Of a stretch of DNA of 64,000 nucleotides, positions 22,304-37,054 are shown in pieces. This DNA comes from Allolobophora icterica. Lineage: Eukaryota > Annelida > Clitellata > Crassiclitellata > Lumbricidae. How positions within the stretch are numbered: the stretch's first letter is position 1; the number at the start of each line of letters is the position of its first letter. The notes under the pieces are model-generated. The model saw only the letters and a program-made list of their open reading frames with translations, ran no database searches and was not told the origin of the DNA. The translations under genes were made by a program, and so were the position numbers. The DNA lies in NCBI GenBank assembly GCA_963556255.1, contig OY744615.1, positions 10,683,115-10,747,114 on the forward strand, given 5' to 3'.

Positions 22304-25300
22304 ATGGCGACTAGATTATTTGTTTACGTTGTTGGGTTTTTATTCTGTTCAACCCAAAACCAAGGTTAACTAAAATTATTTCGTTTTTTGTGGGTGAATA
22401 TTTGTCTTGTTCAAAGCTCTATTATTGTTCAGAAGTCTCAATATGAACTGACGTAAAGTCATTCAAAATGGCTTTGTTCATCGGGTACACACATGTACAT
22501 CTACGCAGTGCGCACCTAACGGTGTCCGGATGGATCTTGATGAAACGCCGGAAAATGAACAGAACAAATTGGCAGGAAATATCCCAAAACAGCTCAAGAG
22601 ACGTTTGGAGCCTACTTTTAAAATAAAATTGTTTAGCACCATCATACGGACCGTAATTATATTCTAAACACCATTCTGAGGCAAAAGTAAAACAGTGCAG
22701 TGCAAAAAATACAATGTCATTATTATTAGTGGATAGTATCTCAAAAGATGCTGTTGATGTGGTGATGCCCTTAATCGTAAAGGGGTCGTCCCGAATCCCC
22801 GAAACCCGATTCCCCAAAAACGTTGAAAATACACAACAGCCTGATTTCCCGTAAACAGTTTTATAGAAAGCGATCGAAATCCCGAAAACTATTCAAATAT
22901 TCCCAAAATTAAAGTGTAATGTTTGAAATATAACACCCTGTTTAAAAATGATTTGTTGAAGTATGAACTCTTATACATGACTTAGAAAATTGATTTCGGG
23001 CGAAATTCGTGTGGGGGATTCGCAACGCACCCTTCTTTAACACTGGAAGAGAGCAGTGTGTAGAAATGGTTAAAATCTCGCTGATCCCCAGCACTAGGTG
23101 ATCTGTCCCACTAGTAATAACTTATACGCTCCAGCATAGAGACTTTACAACAATTTCTGCTTCAATCTTTGGAACTCAGTTTGACTTAACATCCTGGAAT
23201 TAACTGATACATTTAATCTTGCTCTTATATTGCTCTACTGTTTACATCTTACATTACTTTGCATTTAAAATTACTTTACATTGTACTTTGCTTTCCATCC
23301 GATATTATATTACTGAATGTTGTATCATTTCATTTGAAGCCCTTTTATTGAACAACAAATAGCAATCAGTGATGCAGTTAATTAGGTAAAATGTTGTTGC
23401 AGGCTTCCAAAGACGAGATCAAAAGAACAAAAGTCGTACTAACCTAATTTCTATTAGCTGATTTCAAACTAGCATTTTGTTGCATCAGTTTTCATTATGA
23501 AAAATACTGTTCCCAGACAACATAAATACTGTATGTCCATCAGTGCTCTTTGATGTTGGATTATTTAAAAAAAATATTTTCATCTTTCTGAGCTCGAATT
23601 GAGACCTAATGGCATGATTTTAATCATTGTTATTATTATTACTGCTGCTTATTATTATTATTTTCATGTTTCAGTTCATGGTGAACCAGTTTCATACTAC
23701 ACTTTCTACAAAGAGATTCGTGTTGGACAATTTACCAACTTCGGCAGCCTGCAGCTGATTGACATTAACGTTCCACCGCTGACTGCATCGTTAATATTCC
23801 ACGTCCGAGGCACAAGGACCCCGTCGACGTGCCCAGTCCGAAATATTAACCTGTAAGCTTATGGGGCTTAGTGCCTGAATGGATAGAGCGCTTGACCTAT
23901 AATGTGGAGGGTACGGGTTTGAGCCTTCACTCAGGAAGTCACTGCATGAAGACCCTGAGCAAGTGCCTCACCCACAGTTGCTCAGTGCCATCGAATTTTA
24001 CATTTAGTCGTGTGTGTATTTCTGAACTCTGTAAATAGGGCAATATCAGATGCAGTTGCATGTTTGGATTTGTGTTTTTTGGATAATGATTTTTGAGTTT
24101 TGTTCACTTGTTGCCGTGTGAGTGCCGACCTCTATATTTATCTGTGTTTTTTCATGAGTTTTTGTGAACAGTAATCTGGCAGTTTGTTTGCAAAAGCGCA
24201 TTGCATGTAAGATTTTGATGCTTATGCATAATTGTCTAGCAGGCTATGCTCCATCTTATCTTTAGGAGGTTTGTGTGTTAATCTCTTCCATCCTCGTTCA
24301 CGGATTCGTCACCCTTCTACACCAGGCGACTTGATTGTTCCACCAGCCTGAACTTCCACGGCCCAGCACAGAAGTGTTGCTATGGTTGGGCCAATCTTCT
24401 AAAAAGTTGTCTAGCAGCCTGCAACATGAACTCCTCAAACTCCCTGCTGTTGCTCCTAATTCAATGTACTATTACTGTTCCTTAAGGATCATTTCTACCT
24501 CAGGTTAAAACAACCTGAGTTAGTTTTAACTTTTATTTATATTATTATGTACTATTCGTTATAAAGTTGTTATTTAAAATTATTAGAATCAATGGCACAT
24601 ATAAAAGTAACTTAATGTTACAAAATATTACCAAAGATTTCCTTTACATGTGAACAATAGAATATAACTGTATTGTAGTGTAGCGTATCTATATATTTAT
24701 AAAGCACCTCTCGGTCAGAATGTATGGAAAGTAATGTTACATGTTGTTACCAAAGATTTTACTTTGTTAATCAAAACAGTATGAACCAGGTGACAATGTG
24801 TTGTGGTTTCCATTGCAGCTACTGGCAGTATGGCAGTATACCAGTGGCTGAGTATCATGGCAAAACAACGTTTCCAAAGGGATTTGTTTTACGTCGAAGT
24901 TACCTGAATAGTACGGTGTTACATTCAGATGATTTACCAGTTACGCTTCAGCTGGAGAATCCGGTTGCTGGCACTTGGTTCCTGGCGGCATATGTTGAGA
25001 AGAAAGATGACCAGGTCATTAAAAAGGTAGAAAGCTCATTTGATATTGTTACTGTTGTTGCTGTCATCGTTTTTGATTTTGTCACTGGTATCATTAATAA
25101 TTCATCATTGTCATAATCAATAAGTGGTTTCAGTGTCTCATTGTTGTCATCATCATCTCTTATCACCATCATTGTGCTCGTAGTCAGAATCATCATCATC
25201 ATCATCATCATTGTTACAATCCGTATCAGTATTATAATTGTACTAGCTGTAACCCGTGAAAAATCACGGTTTATCAGGAAGGAATCTCTCTCTTCCTCCC

Positions 25301-25441
25301 TCCAAGGGAAGTTGTTGTTAAGTAAGTGTCATTATTATTAAACACTAACACTAAACACTTAGACACTTAAACTGTATAGACAACGGTTAGTCTGAAACAT
25401 ACAGGTGCATGGCTGTCTTAACAACAACAACTTCCCTTGGA

Positions 25442-25495
<54 letters not shown>

Positions 25496-28400
25496 GACAG
25501 AGAGAGAGAGAGAGAGAGAGAAGGGATAGATAGGCAGACAGACAGGCAGGCAGGCAGACAGACAGAGATTCCTCCCTGATATGTGTTGCGAGCCCAGTTT
25601 GCCTATTGTGTAGGGTAGAATCCTCTCCTGATTCAGTGTCCGTCCATGTAAGAGGCATGAGGGCATTCCTTCCTTATTAGATAACTGATAACAACAATGA
25701 GACAATGATAATACTGATAATGATTATGACACTGATCAAGACAATGATGATGAGGATGATGATGAAGAAAATCGAGATAACATCTCGGCGTTGGTGAGGT
25801 AGGGAGGGTCTACTAGCCCTTCATCCGTGTATGAGGCGAGTTCGGGTTGGTCATAATGAGTTACGGGAGAGACGGAATGACAGGCATAAGTTTTTGTATT
25901 GTTTGATCATTGTTATCATCATCTCGATTTTCTTCATCATCATCCTCGTCTCCATCATCATTGTCTTGATCAGTGTCATAATCATTATCAGTATTATCAT
26001 TGTCTCATTGTTGTCATCATTAGTTATTTTCATCACCATCATCTTCAAAATCATAATCTTTGTGATCAATGTCATAATCATTATCAGTATTATCCATTAT
26101 CTCATTGTCATTATCGTCATCGCTTATTGTCATAATCCTCATCGCCATCATCATTATCATCATGCATTGCCCACGTTTCTGTCATAGGAGACTGACCTGA
26201 TGAATATTGACCTGATTACAGTTTGGATTTGCTGGTTGATGCCTTGTTCTTTTGACTCTGGTGCGATAGTTGTGCTGCATGGCACATGCCGCATGGCTGC
26301 ACAGATGGTAAAACGTGAATGACCCAGCTATACATATAATTATTTATAATTTTAAACTTTAAAATAATTTAGTTAACTTTCATCTTGGAATTTGCAGATA
26401 ACCAATGTGGACTGTTCATATGGACTTCAGATGAACGTCACTACCAATCTAACGTCGTCAGTTGCAGAGATCGAAACAGAAAAATCCTTGAATCTGAATC
26501 TGACTTCACCTGAACATCTCTTCAGGTTAATTCCTAAGCCTTATAAATGTATATTTAGAAGGTGCACGGTAGTCGAGTGGTTAACATACTGGACTGTTGA
26601 CCAAAAGGGTCAGGGATTCAAATCCCTGCCAGTGCAGAAAGTCGTTTCTAAATTTCTGTACACTGTGTGGTCCCTTGCAAACTGAGGTGTAAAGCGAGAA
26701 CACTGACTACTCAGTCAGTGTGAAGGTCAGACAACGAGGGAGAGGACTGACCACTTGCCCTCATATGCCAAGGCTAAGTAACTATAAGTCACTAAGATTT
26801 CATACCATGGCTGCAGGGACTGCTCTTCTTATAAATTCATAAGTTATGATTGTAGTAGTGCTATATAAACTTTAATTAGTGAATAAATAAAATGTTCTGA
26901 CTTTCCTGGCTGTGTTTTTTTAGGTTCTTTGTAGCTGGCGACGTTTACAAGTATTCAGTTTCATTGTCTTGTGCTAACGAAACGCATTGTCCTCTGTTGC
27001 TTTCTGCACGAGCGTCTGGCCTTCCTACCCACGGCAATGACACGGTTGACGTCAACTGCACGGAGGTTGACTCGTCAAGCTGTTTGCTGAACTTTTTGAG
27101 TCCATCTGTTGACCAGTGGCACTATTTGCGAATCACCTGCCTTGAAAATTGCACGGAAGACGTGACATTATTGATAAACGTTTTTGGTAAGACACTGAAT
27201 ATATATATATGCATGTATATACATATATATTATGTGTATATATATACATATATATGTATATGCATGTGTGTATATATATACATATATATATACATATATG
27301 TATATGTATATACATGTATATACATATATATGTATATATACTTATATGTGGATGTTTGTGCTTGCAGCTTGTCTGTGTCTAGGATATCTAATCTAATCGA
27401 ATGACTTCTATAGCACCGTTATCATATTGTCTAAAGCATTAGTCAATGGTCACTTTGAGTAAGTCATAAAGAACAAAAGGCAAAGACAATGATGGTCAGG
27501 GTGATGATGACTCGGATGCGATTAATGCAAGTGATGTTGACTATGCTGATGCAATGATGTGGTGAGTGATGATGAGAAGTGAATGCTTAGAGTTAAGAAC
27601 TGTTGCAGAAGGTTGAGAATGATTACAAAGTTTTAAGAGTCATTGCTATTAATGACATTGCAGAGCCTCAAAAAAATTGAAGGTGTAAAGAACCTTTTCA
27701 GAGGGTTAACAACCATTGAAAGGATTCAGAACCACTACAGAGAGTTAAAACCATTGCAAAGGGTTAAAAGCATTGCAGAGTCGTAAAAACTTGAAAGGTG
27801 AATAACCTTTGCAGAGGGTTAAGAACTCATTACAAAGGGATATTGTTGTGAAGGGCTAAAACCTTTGCAAAGGATGAAGAATTGTTGCAGAGGGTTAAGA
27901 ACCATTACTAAGTGTATAATGAGATGCTGGTGCTGATGATAAAGATGAAAATAATAATGAGAATGAAGGCATGATGAAGCTCTGATCTTCATAAAATATG
28001 GAAATTTAGATACCCTTATATTATGACACACAAGGCATTGATCAATGATTATGGTTGACACTTTGATGACCTTGAACTTACCTACGACCATTTTAAAGCT
28101 AGTTTTAAAGTACTAATTAAGTAACAAACACATGCATTGGGTAATAATCAAGAAAGAGGGGCCAAAGCTAGTATAAGCTATTAGCTTTTCTTGGCTCCTG
28201 TTACACAGTACTAGTTAATACATGACTGCAACTGTAATACTAGTTTTGTGCAACAAACAAAGTTTAAACAAATTCCAAATGTGCTGTGCTTGGACTGTGA
28301 TTGTTGTGAGGTCAATCCTGCTGGACGCAGTCCATGTAAAGACCCTGAACAAGTTGGTCTTACATGCATGCCTCTTAGTAGTGACGCATGCCACATAGTA

Positions 28401-31400
28401 AAGAGCAAGTCATGCAATTTTCTGATCTCATGTCCAGGACGACATTGGGATTCACTCATTAATTATGCATTGATTAAGCACCACTGTCTAATGACCAAGC
28501 ATCCATCGATGGCACTGGGCAGGTGTGTGTGAAGGACTTGCTCAAGGTCCCTGTACAGTAACCATCTCAGAGAAGGCTCGAAGCCGTACACTCTATGTTA
28601 GAAGGTAAGCCCTCTAACCAATTTGGTACTGTGTCCCACTGCCAGCTGAAGAGCTCCACAGCTGCAAGTGAATGCCTTCTACATAAGACGTGAATGCTTT
28701 ACTTTTTAATCTGGAAGAACATTTTGTTGTTTTCTGTTAGCTTGTGGTCATGAAACTTCAGTTGATCCGACCAAAAGAACGACACCAATAACAAGAACTG
28801 CTACGACTTCTTGTTCTTCGACTACCAGAACATCACCCACATCAAGTAGCACTTTCACACCAAATCCAGCTGCTTCAAGTAGCACTTTAATGTCTAGTCC
28901 CACTCCAACACCCAGTCCCACTGCAGCAAATAGCATTTTACTGCCAACTTCCACTGGAGCAAATAGCACCTTAGAACCAATAACTCAGTCCATCCTTGAC
29001 AGTCCCATAATGTCAGATTTCGCTGCCATTAACGGCAGTATTATGCCTCGTAACAATATAACGAACAGTACTCCAACTGTGAATTCTATGCCAAGTAGTC
29101 CCACAAGTCCCACATTGATTGCTGCAGGAGATACAGTTTCTAAAACTGACAGCAAGGACTCCTTGCTATCGGCTCCCTTCTGGAACCAAACATCTGGTGT
29201 GGATAAGAATTTTCCCGCTGCTGCTCACCATTTGCTTTTTGTTGCCAATGGTAACTTGCAAAGTTCGTCGAAAAGCAGTGTCCCGTTGAACCGGGTTCAG
29301 AACTCCTTGACGAGTGGTCCTCAGTGCTTGTCCCCGGCTCGGTTTTCACAGGTTGTCGATGTTGACAACACACTGTCGACGATTTTTAGCGCACAGCCAA
29401 TGTCGTCCGAAACGTTTGTGATTGCGACGATGGAAGTACCGTACCTGATGAGGTTTGACGTTCATCCGATTCGTGACATTGGGTCCACGCTGAAGATACA
29501 GGCAGAACTGCACGAGGTTCTTAAGGCACCGGTTGGTTTACTACTTTTTATGTAATCTACTGACTTCTATAGTGCCATTATGATGCCTAAGACATCAATT
29601 GATGGTGATATCGCAATCAAAATTTGAAACCCACTTGAGAGAAGCCAGTATTCGAAAACATGTGCCGTCTGGCCGATACCCGTCTGTTTTCGGCGGTTCT
29701 CGAAGAACCGAGACATGTCCTTCATGGGTTGCTCCCCCCAGTTAAGCCAGCGATTTACAACCTGCGCCCCAGACGCCATGACCGGGTGCTGCCAAAAGCA
29801 GACAATCAAATGAAGAAAACATTTATAGTCGGAATGTTATTCACGTATTAATTTATCATGATGTATGTATGCTGATGCATGTTCACCAGAGTGCTGTTTG
29901 GCAACTGGTTATATTAAAGAATATACTTACTTACAGTTAGAGCCCTTGCCTTGTAATATGCAGAGTATGGGTTCGAGCCTCCTCCACTGAGACGGTTACT
30001 GTGTCCGGACCTTTAGTAAGTCCTTCACTCATACTTGCTGCATGCCGTCGATTGATGCTTGGTCATTAGATAGTGGCGCTTAATAAATGATTAATAATAA
30101 TAATAATAGAAGAAGAGCAGTCTCTTAAGCTAGCCTTGAGGCAGCTATGGGTATGAAGTGTTAGTGACTTCATTTTCTTGGCCTCGGCACATGAGGGTGG
30201 GTGGCCAGTCCTCTCCCTCGCCCTCTCATCTTCCCATCGACAGTGTATGGTAAATGTTCTCATTATAGCTGAGTTGGCTAGGGGTGCAGGTGGGACAGAT
30301 ATCTCAAACCAAATTGCTGCTCTGGTGGAGATTTGAACCCCCGACCTCTTGATTGACAGTCCAGCGTGCTAACCACTACACTATCGAGCACCCCTAATAA
30401 TAATAATAACAATCGTAATAATAACGGCAATAATAATGATAACTAATAAGATGCCTATCCTACTTTGGCTTATTTTTTCATTTTGAAATGCGTAGGGTTG
30501 GAACGACAGCCAAGAGAATGTGTCAATGAAGGTTTGCATCCAAAGAAACTCGATTCCACTCAACGATGATCTGGAGCTTTCGTGTTTGAGCAGCGAAGAC
30601 TTCTTCCTCATCACGCCAAGAAATTATTCTCTTCTCAGGTGGTATCCGTATCCAGAGCCTGGTCCTTGGTTCATCGGCATCCAGAAAGTTTGCTACAGAA
30701 ACATGAGGTCTGTTTGATGGCAAAATCTCATGTAGTAAATTACTACTAGTAACTGTAATTGTAACTACAGCATGCATGGGCGTCCGGCGGCAAGGGGGCA
30801 TTTGCCCCATGTAGTTTGCGCATATTTAAACGAAGTTAACTCTTTTGATTATTATGATTATTACAACAGTCCCAGAATGATTTTCAGTGCAAAAAAAATT
30901 ATTTAGGTAAGGCCTTGACCATTATTTATTTTTAAAGTTGTCACGTTTTCTGTTTTCATGAATAGCTGTTCTATGCAAAAACTTCATTTTTCTCCCCTCT
31001 ACAAAAATATTTTGCCCCCCCCCCCACAAAATTTCTGCAGATGCTCATGACAGCATGGACTCTAGTACTAGAGTCTCTCTTGAAGTGGCGCTATATAAAT
31101 ATGCAATTACCATTACCAGTTACGTGCTCCTAGTTTATGAGCCATTCTGCTTAACATGAAGCGGTGTTTCGTCCCTCAAAGCTATTAACTTAATATTGGT
31201 TAATGCATTGTACAAGAACAGCGGTGTAGTGCTAAATATTGACTTTTTGGCTTTATCCATTTTTACGCGCGGTCTGGTTTACACACTGTATCATAAGGCA
31301 TGACCCTGATGACTTCGCTTGTAAATCGTAAATTCGTATAGTACCACTCCCAGAGAAACTCCTAAGAGGCACATCCGATCTGACAAATGCAAGACCACGA

Positions 31401-34400
31401 TCAAACAGAATGGCTTTCATGCATCACAGAAAGACCAAAGAGCTCATGTTATAGGGTGCGAGGCAGCCTCTCGATGTTTAGCTCTTTGATGTCGTCTGTC
31501 AGCTCTTTGAGGTCGTTCAGGTGTAAACTCAAGTCTTAACCATTTCAACTTTCTTACTCTCTGTAGTCAGATTTCTGGTTTACGTCACCTTTCAGGTTTT
31601 GACTAGGCTGCTAAAGTTGATTGTGCTTGTGGACTACAAATGTTGGAGCTACATCTTCATATGTGTACAAGAATTTCTGTTACAATCTGTGCACGATAAG
31701 AAGGTTCTAATGTATATGAAACTTATGTTTTCATGCAAATTTTCTTGTCAGTGAGCGTGTACCATGCGAGAAGACAGGAGCGATGAGTTTCAAGGTGATG
31801 ACAACGCCTTGTGTTGACGACTCGTGTAGGAACATGGGGAACTGCGTTGAATATGGAAAGAGCGTCTACAGCTATGCTGTCTGCCAATGCATTGCAGGTA
31901 AGTCCAGTCTAATCTAATGACTTCTATAGCACCGTTGTCAGAATGCACAATCTATCTATTAATGGTTATGATTATAATTGTATGTATGTATGTATATATG
32001 TATGTATGTATGAGGACACTTAATATATAGCACCTTTTTAGCACCTTGCAATTGCGCTGCACACATGACCATTTAACTGATCTGAATAAGTGCACTTTTA
32101 AGACAACTTGAAAGTATTTGCCGAACGGAGTTAAAGGTGCAGTGGAAGACTGTTCCAAGAGGAAGGTCCAAGACACAATAAGGCTATATTATTATTGTTA
32201 TTATTATTATTATTGTTGTTGTTGTTGTTGTTGTTATTATGCATTTATTAAATACTACTATCTATTGACTAAGCATCAATTGATGGCACTGAGCAATTGT
32301 GAGTAAGGACTTGTTCAAGGTGCTTATACAGTAACTGTCTCAGGGGAAACATACTTATACATGTTACAGGGCTCAACCAATCAGATACCGTGTCCCAAAT
32401 GGTCTCTTCAAGTGAAACTGAAGTAAGAAATTGAGAGGACTGTTTAAAAAGTCCTATTGGTCATGGATTCAGAGATCAGGTGACAGTGGGGTGACAGTGG
32501 GTAGGTTAGTTGAAATGGTGGAGTCCCATGTTTAGACCCGAAAGACATTAAAGGATGACAGAACAGGGTATTGAATTCTGCTTACTTACTTACAAGCTAT
32601 ATCCACCTGTTACCAGTATAATTATAATCATAATTTAGTAACTTCTATTGTGCCAGTGTCTAATGCACAAGGCATCAACCTATGGCACACCAAAACCAAG
32701 CCATAATTAGGTCAGTATGCAAAAGATCAGTCCGTAAAGTATGCTCCAAGAAAATCTATTTTATTACAGGCTATAGCTATTACAGTGTGGACTCCTAATG
32801 CCAAAGTCATTTTTAGGACATTCCTCATGATACAGCATGTAAACCAAGCCCCGTGTTAAAAGGGATAATGCGGAAAGTCAGTATTTAGTACTACATTGCA
32901 GTTCATGTATAGTGCATTAACCAATATGGTGTTGAAAGTTATTAGCTTTGAGCAACACAACATGTGTAAACTGGGAGCACGTAAACGAGACCATACTACT
33001 TTGTCCATGTACTGCATGAAAATCTACTTACTTACAAGCTTTGCTTACTAATCTAATTGGAAATAATGACTTCGTGCAAAATGTAATTTAACCAAAGTTC
33101 CTGTAAAAGACTTAAGGTGAAAATTACACAGGAATGCATACTAGAAGATCAGTCTCTAAAAGCCAAAAACAGAGCGAGCCATACACGATTCTTGGACTAT
33201 CTATCTGTCCTTTAAGGGATTTGAATCCCGATTTTCAAGTTGATAGTTCAGCATGCTAACCACTACACTATCATACACAGTAAAGAGCATTTCACATTCA
33301 AAATGTGGGAAATACTGTTTCTATTGTTTATTTACTATTTATTTAAAATGATTGTCTACATTGCAGAGTAATTTATATTGTTTACGAAATACTCCTTTAC
33401 TCATTAATTAATTCTATTATTTAATTTACATAATTTCGTCACAATTACACCATTCTATACTCATTCACGCCTTTCTTTTATCAGGCACCATATAAATGTT
33501 TGGTTATACTGAAGTGGTGTAATTTTGTCTAGGTTACAGTGGATACACGTGTAACGATGACTCGAAGGCTGCGTCCGACAGTCTCCAGAGGGCGTTTAGT
33601 TTCTTTCTTTCCATGAGCAATCTGCTCTTTATTCCAGCGATCGGAGTTTCCTGTTGGCGAAGACGATTTCCAGAAGCCCTTGTCTACTTCGCCAACATGT
33701 TCTTCTCATCCGTAAACAGATTTCCATCTTTTTTATAACCCTTCAGAATGTCATCAGTTTCTACAATAGGTCATAATAATCAGCCAGGTAGTAAAAGTCG
33801 TCAGCCAGGTAGTAGAAGTCATCAGCCAGGTAGTATAAGTCATCAGCCAGGTAGTAGAAGTCATCAGCCTGGTAGTATAAGTCATCAGCCAGGTAGTATA
33901 AGTCATCAACCAGGTAGTATAAGTCATCAGCCAGGTAGTAGAAGTCATCAGCCAGGTAGTATAAGCCATCAGCCAGGTAGTAGAAGTCATCAGCCAGGTA
34001 GTAAAAGTCATCAGCCGGGTAGTAGAAGTCATCAGCCAGGTAGTAAAAGTCATCAGCCGGGTAGTAGAAGTCATCAGCCAGGTAGTAAAAGTCATCAGCC
34101 GGGTAGTATAAGTCATCAACCAGGTAGTATAAGTCATCAGCCAGGTAGTATAAGTCATCAGCCAGGTAGTATAAGTCATCAACCAGGTAGTATAAGTCAT
34201 CAGCCAGGTAGTAAAAGTCGTCAGCCAGGTAGTAGAAGTCATCAGCCAGGTAGTATAAGCCATCAGCCAGGTAGTAGAAGTCATCAGCCAGGTAGTAAAA
34301 GTCATCAGCCGGGTAGCAGAAGTCATCAGCCAGGTAGTAAAAGTCATCAGCCGGGTAGTAGAAGTCATCAGCCAGGTAGTAAAAGTCATCAGCCGGGTAG

Positions 34401-36983
34401 TAGAAGTCATCAGCCAGGTAGTAAAAGTCATCAGCCGGGTAGTAGAAGTCATCAGCCAGGTAGTAAAAGTCATCAGCCGGGTAGTAGAAGTCATCAGCCA
34501 GGTAGTAAAAGTCATCAGCCGGGTAGTAGAAGTCATCAGCCAGGTAGTAAAAGTCATCAGCCGGGTAGTAGAAGTCATCAGCCAGGTAGTAAAAGTCATC
34601 AGCCGGGTAGTAGAAGTCATCAGCCAGGTAGTAAAAGTCATCAGCCGGGTAGTAGAAGTCATCAGCCAGGTAGTAAAAGTCATCAGCCGGGTAGTAGAAG
34701 TCATCAGCCAGGTAGTAAAAGTCATCAGCCGGGTAGTAGAAGCCATCATCCCCAATCCACAATTGACTTATCTCGTCCCTACCTGTACTGTATGATCTAT
34801 TGATCCTCTGAATATTTATCAGCCTTTCATTGGTAAGACTATTGGTACAATGTGCTTTTAGCTCAGCCTCACTTACTGTCTCAGATAAAATACTTGTACC
34901 TCTACTTATAAGGTCAACTGCAACAGTCTTGTCCTTCAAGTAGCAACTGAAAACTTGATGTGTGATGAATCGATCGGTTACTTAGCTTCAGTAGCACAGG
35001 TCGTAATAGAAATATTAATAAGTCAGGATTATATGACCGCCATCTTTGTCCTAAATTTCAGTTCTACCACGCGTGTGATATGTCGACATGGTCACACTAC
35101 AAATTCTGCATAATGCCTTACCACGTCCTCAGTTTCTGTGACTTCTACTGTTCCATGCTGTCTTTCTGGGTGACGCTGACTGCGATGGCCCGGCTGCCAG
35201 TCATGCTTCGATCGGTTGCACACATGGCTGGAGCAGTTGCCTTGGCGATGGCGATGAAGTGGAACATGCATGGAGTGATAACTAATGTCGTTCCCATTGC
35301 GGTTGGGGCTGGAATGGTCATCATCTCGTGGGTACGTAGTCGGGTTTCACGCACGTAAAGTAACAGTAATGGTAATTTTATAAGGTAGGGTAAGTGCTCA
35401 TGTTTATGTATGTCTGTATCGTGATGCGTAACATAGAACACTTTGAATACCTCACAAATGTGCTGTACCCATGACTAACAGATCTAAATAAGTGCGTTTT
35501 AAGAGAGTTTGTAAATGTATATTGCACAGAGTATTTAAGTACTGTTTCGGGAGGATGGGCCAACACATCGTTCTCATGATGAAAAACTTTTATACGTAGA
35601 ATGCTCTATTCTAATTGACTTGATAACAGTTGTTTATATGTTGTACACCGGAGCCAGTAAAAATAAAGAATATACTTACTTATTCACATGAGGCATGATG
35701 GGCTCGAGCTGAAATGCACTTGTTACATAATAATAATAATAATAATAATAATATTTATTCTTTAATTAAGCGCCTGCAAACGCACTGCGCTGTACATGTA
35801 CATGTTATGCGATAAATCTTAACTACTAACAGAACAGACAGCCTGCAATACACGGCGCAAATTGCAGCCTACAAAGCATGTCCGCCTATGGGACTCGATC
35901 TCTGTACCTCTCGCACTCTACGCCAGATGTTATCCAATGCGCTATCGGCCCCCCCATGGTTGTCTATGCTTGATTAAAGGTACATATACTGCCCCTGGAC
36001 AGAGTTAGGCTATTCATTTTGATGGCTCAAATATTAAAGGACATGATGCTAGCAGTTTTGAAGCGTATACTACGCAATTTCGAGTCTTGCTTGATGCTAA
36101 CTGTGCTGTCCAACTGCCTAATCTGCTATGACTTCTATATTGCTATTACCAAAATGGTGATCGGTTATCTATATTGCTGTTATCACGGCTGATCCACTTA
36201 CACTTACCAATAGCTGGGAACGAATATCCATCCACCTTCTGGTGAGTAATTTCCCAGCCTGCTTCTGGTTTTTCTTCAATCTATCAAATGTAAACCTGGC
36301 TTCCCCCAATGGATTACGATTTTTGATTAGGTTAGACACTCTGAGAAAACAAAGGCACTATATAAATCATTGTTTACATGACGTAACAGTAACCAAGGGG
36401 ACACGTTTTTGCGTGTGCAGGCAGTGCGGTGTGGTCGGCTGAAGCGCCTCTTTCCTCAGAAGAAGAGCCTACTGTGGACGATACCAGGAGTGGCGCTGGC
36501 TGGCTTCGGGATCTGCCTGTTCGCTTTCGTGGAAACGGATGCCAACTATCCCTACACGCACAGCATCTGGCACATCTGCATGGCACTATCGATCATCTTT
36601 CTACTTCCGAGGTCAAAGGTTCAGATGAAAGGTCAGACACACCAAGATTTTCCCTAAGAGCAGTTGAAGACATGGTGAAAATATCAGAGTTATCCATTGC
36701 GAGCTTCATACATCATGTACATGGATGGGAATCTATTGGTTATTGGTTCCAGGCGATCCGTGTGTATGGTATGGTATGGTATCTGAGAATTTATAAAGCG
36801 CCTCTCACAGTGTGAACTATTCAGAGACGCTCTCAGCATGTGAGCCTCGCGGAAACAGAAATGACTTTAAACGATGACCAACAGAGAGAGAGAGAACTTA
36901 GTAAGTAGGGTCCCACGCAGTACCAAGGGAAGGGAGTTCCATAGGGATGGACCCACGACAGTGTGTGTGTGTGTGTGTGTGTG

Positions 36984-37054
<71 letters not shown>

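Noticed and set aside
33775..34745. CRISPR-like array of regular repeats
   Set aside because: Units are contiguous without unique spacers, and the context is eukaryotic.
33748..34939. Long repetitive open frames on both strands over the minisatellite (351, 333 and 392 codons)
   Set aside because: They are by-products of a stop-free 21-bp unit. The region is an intron between two well-supported PGAP6 exons.
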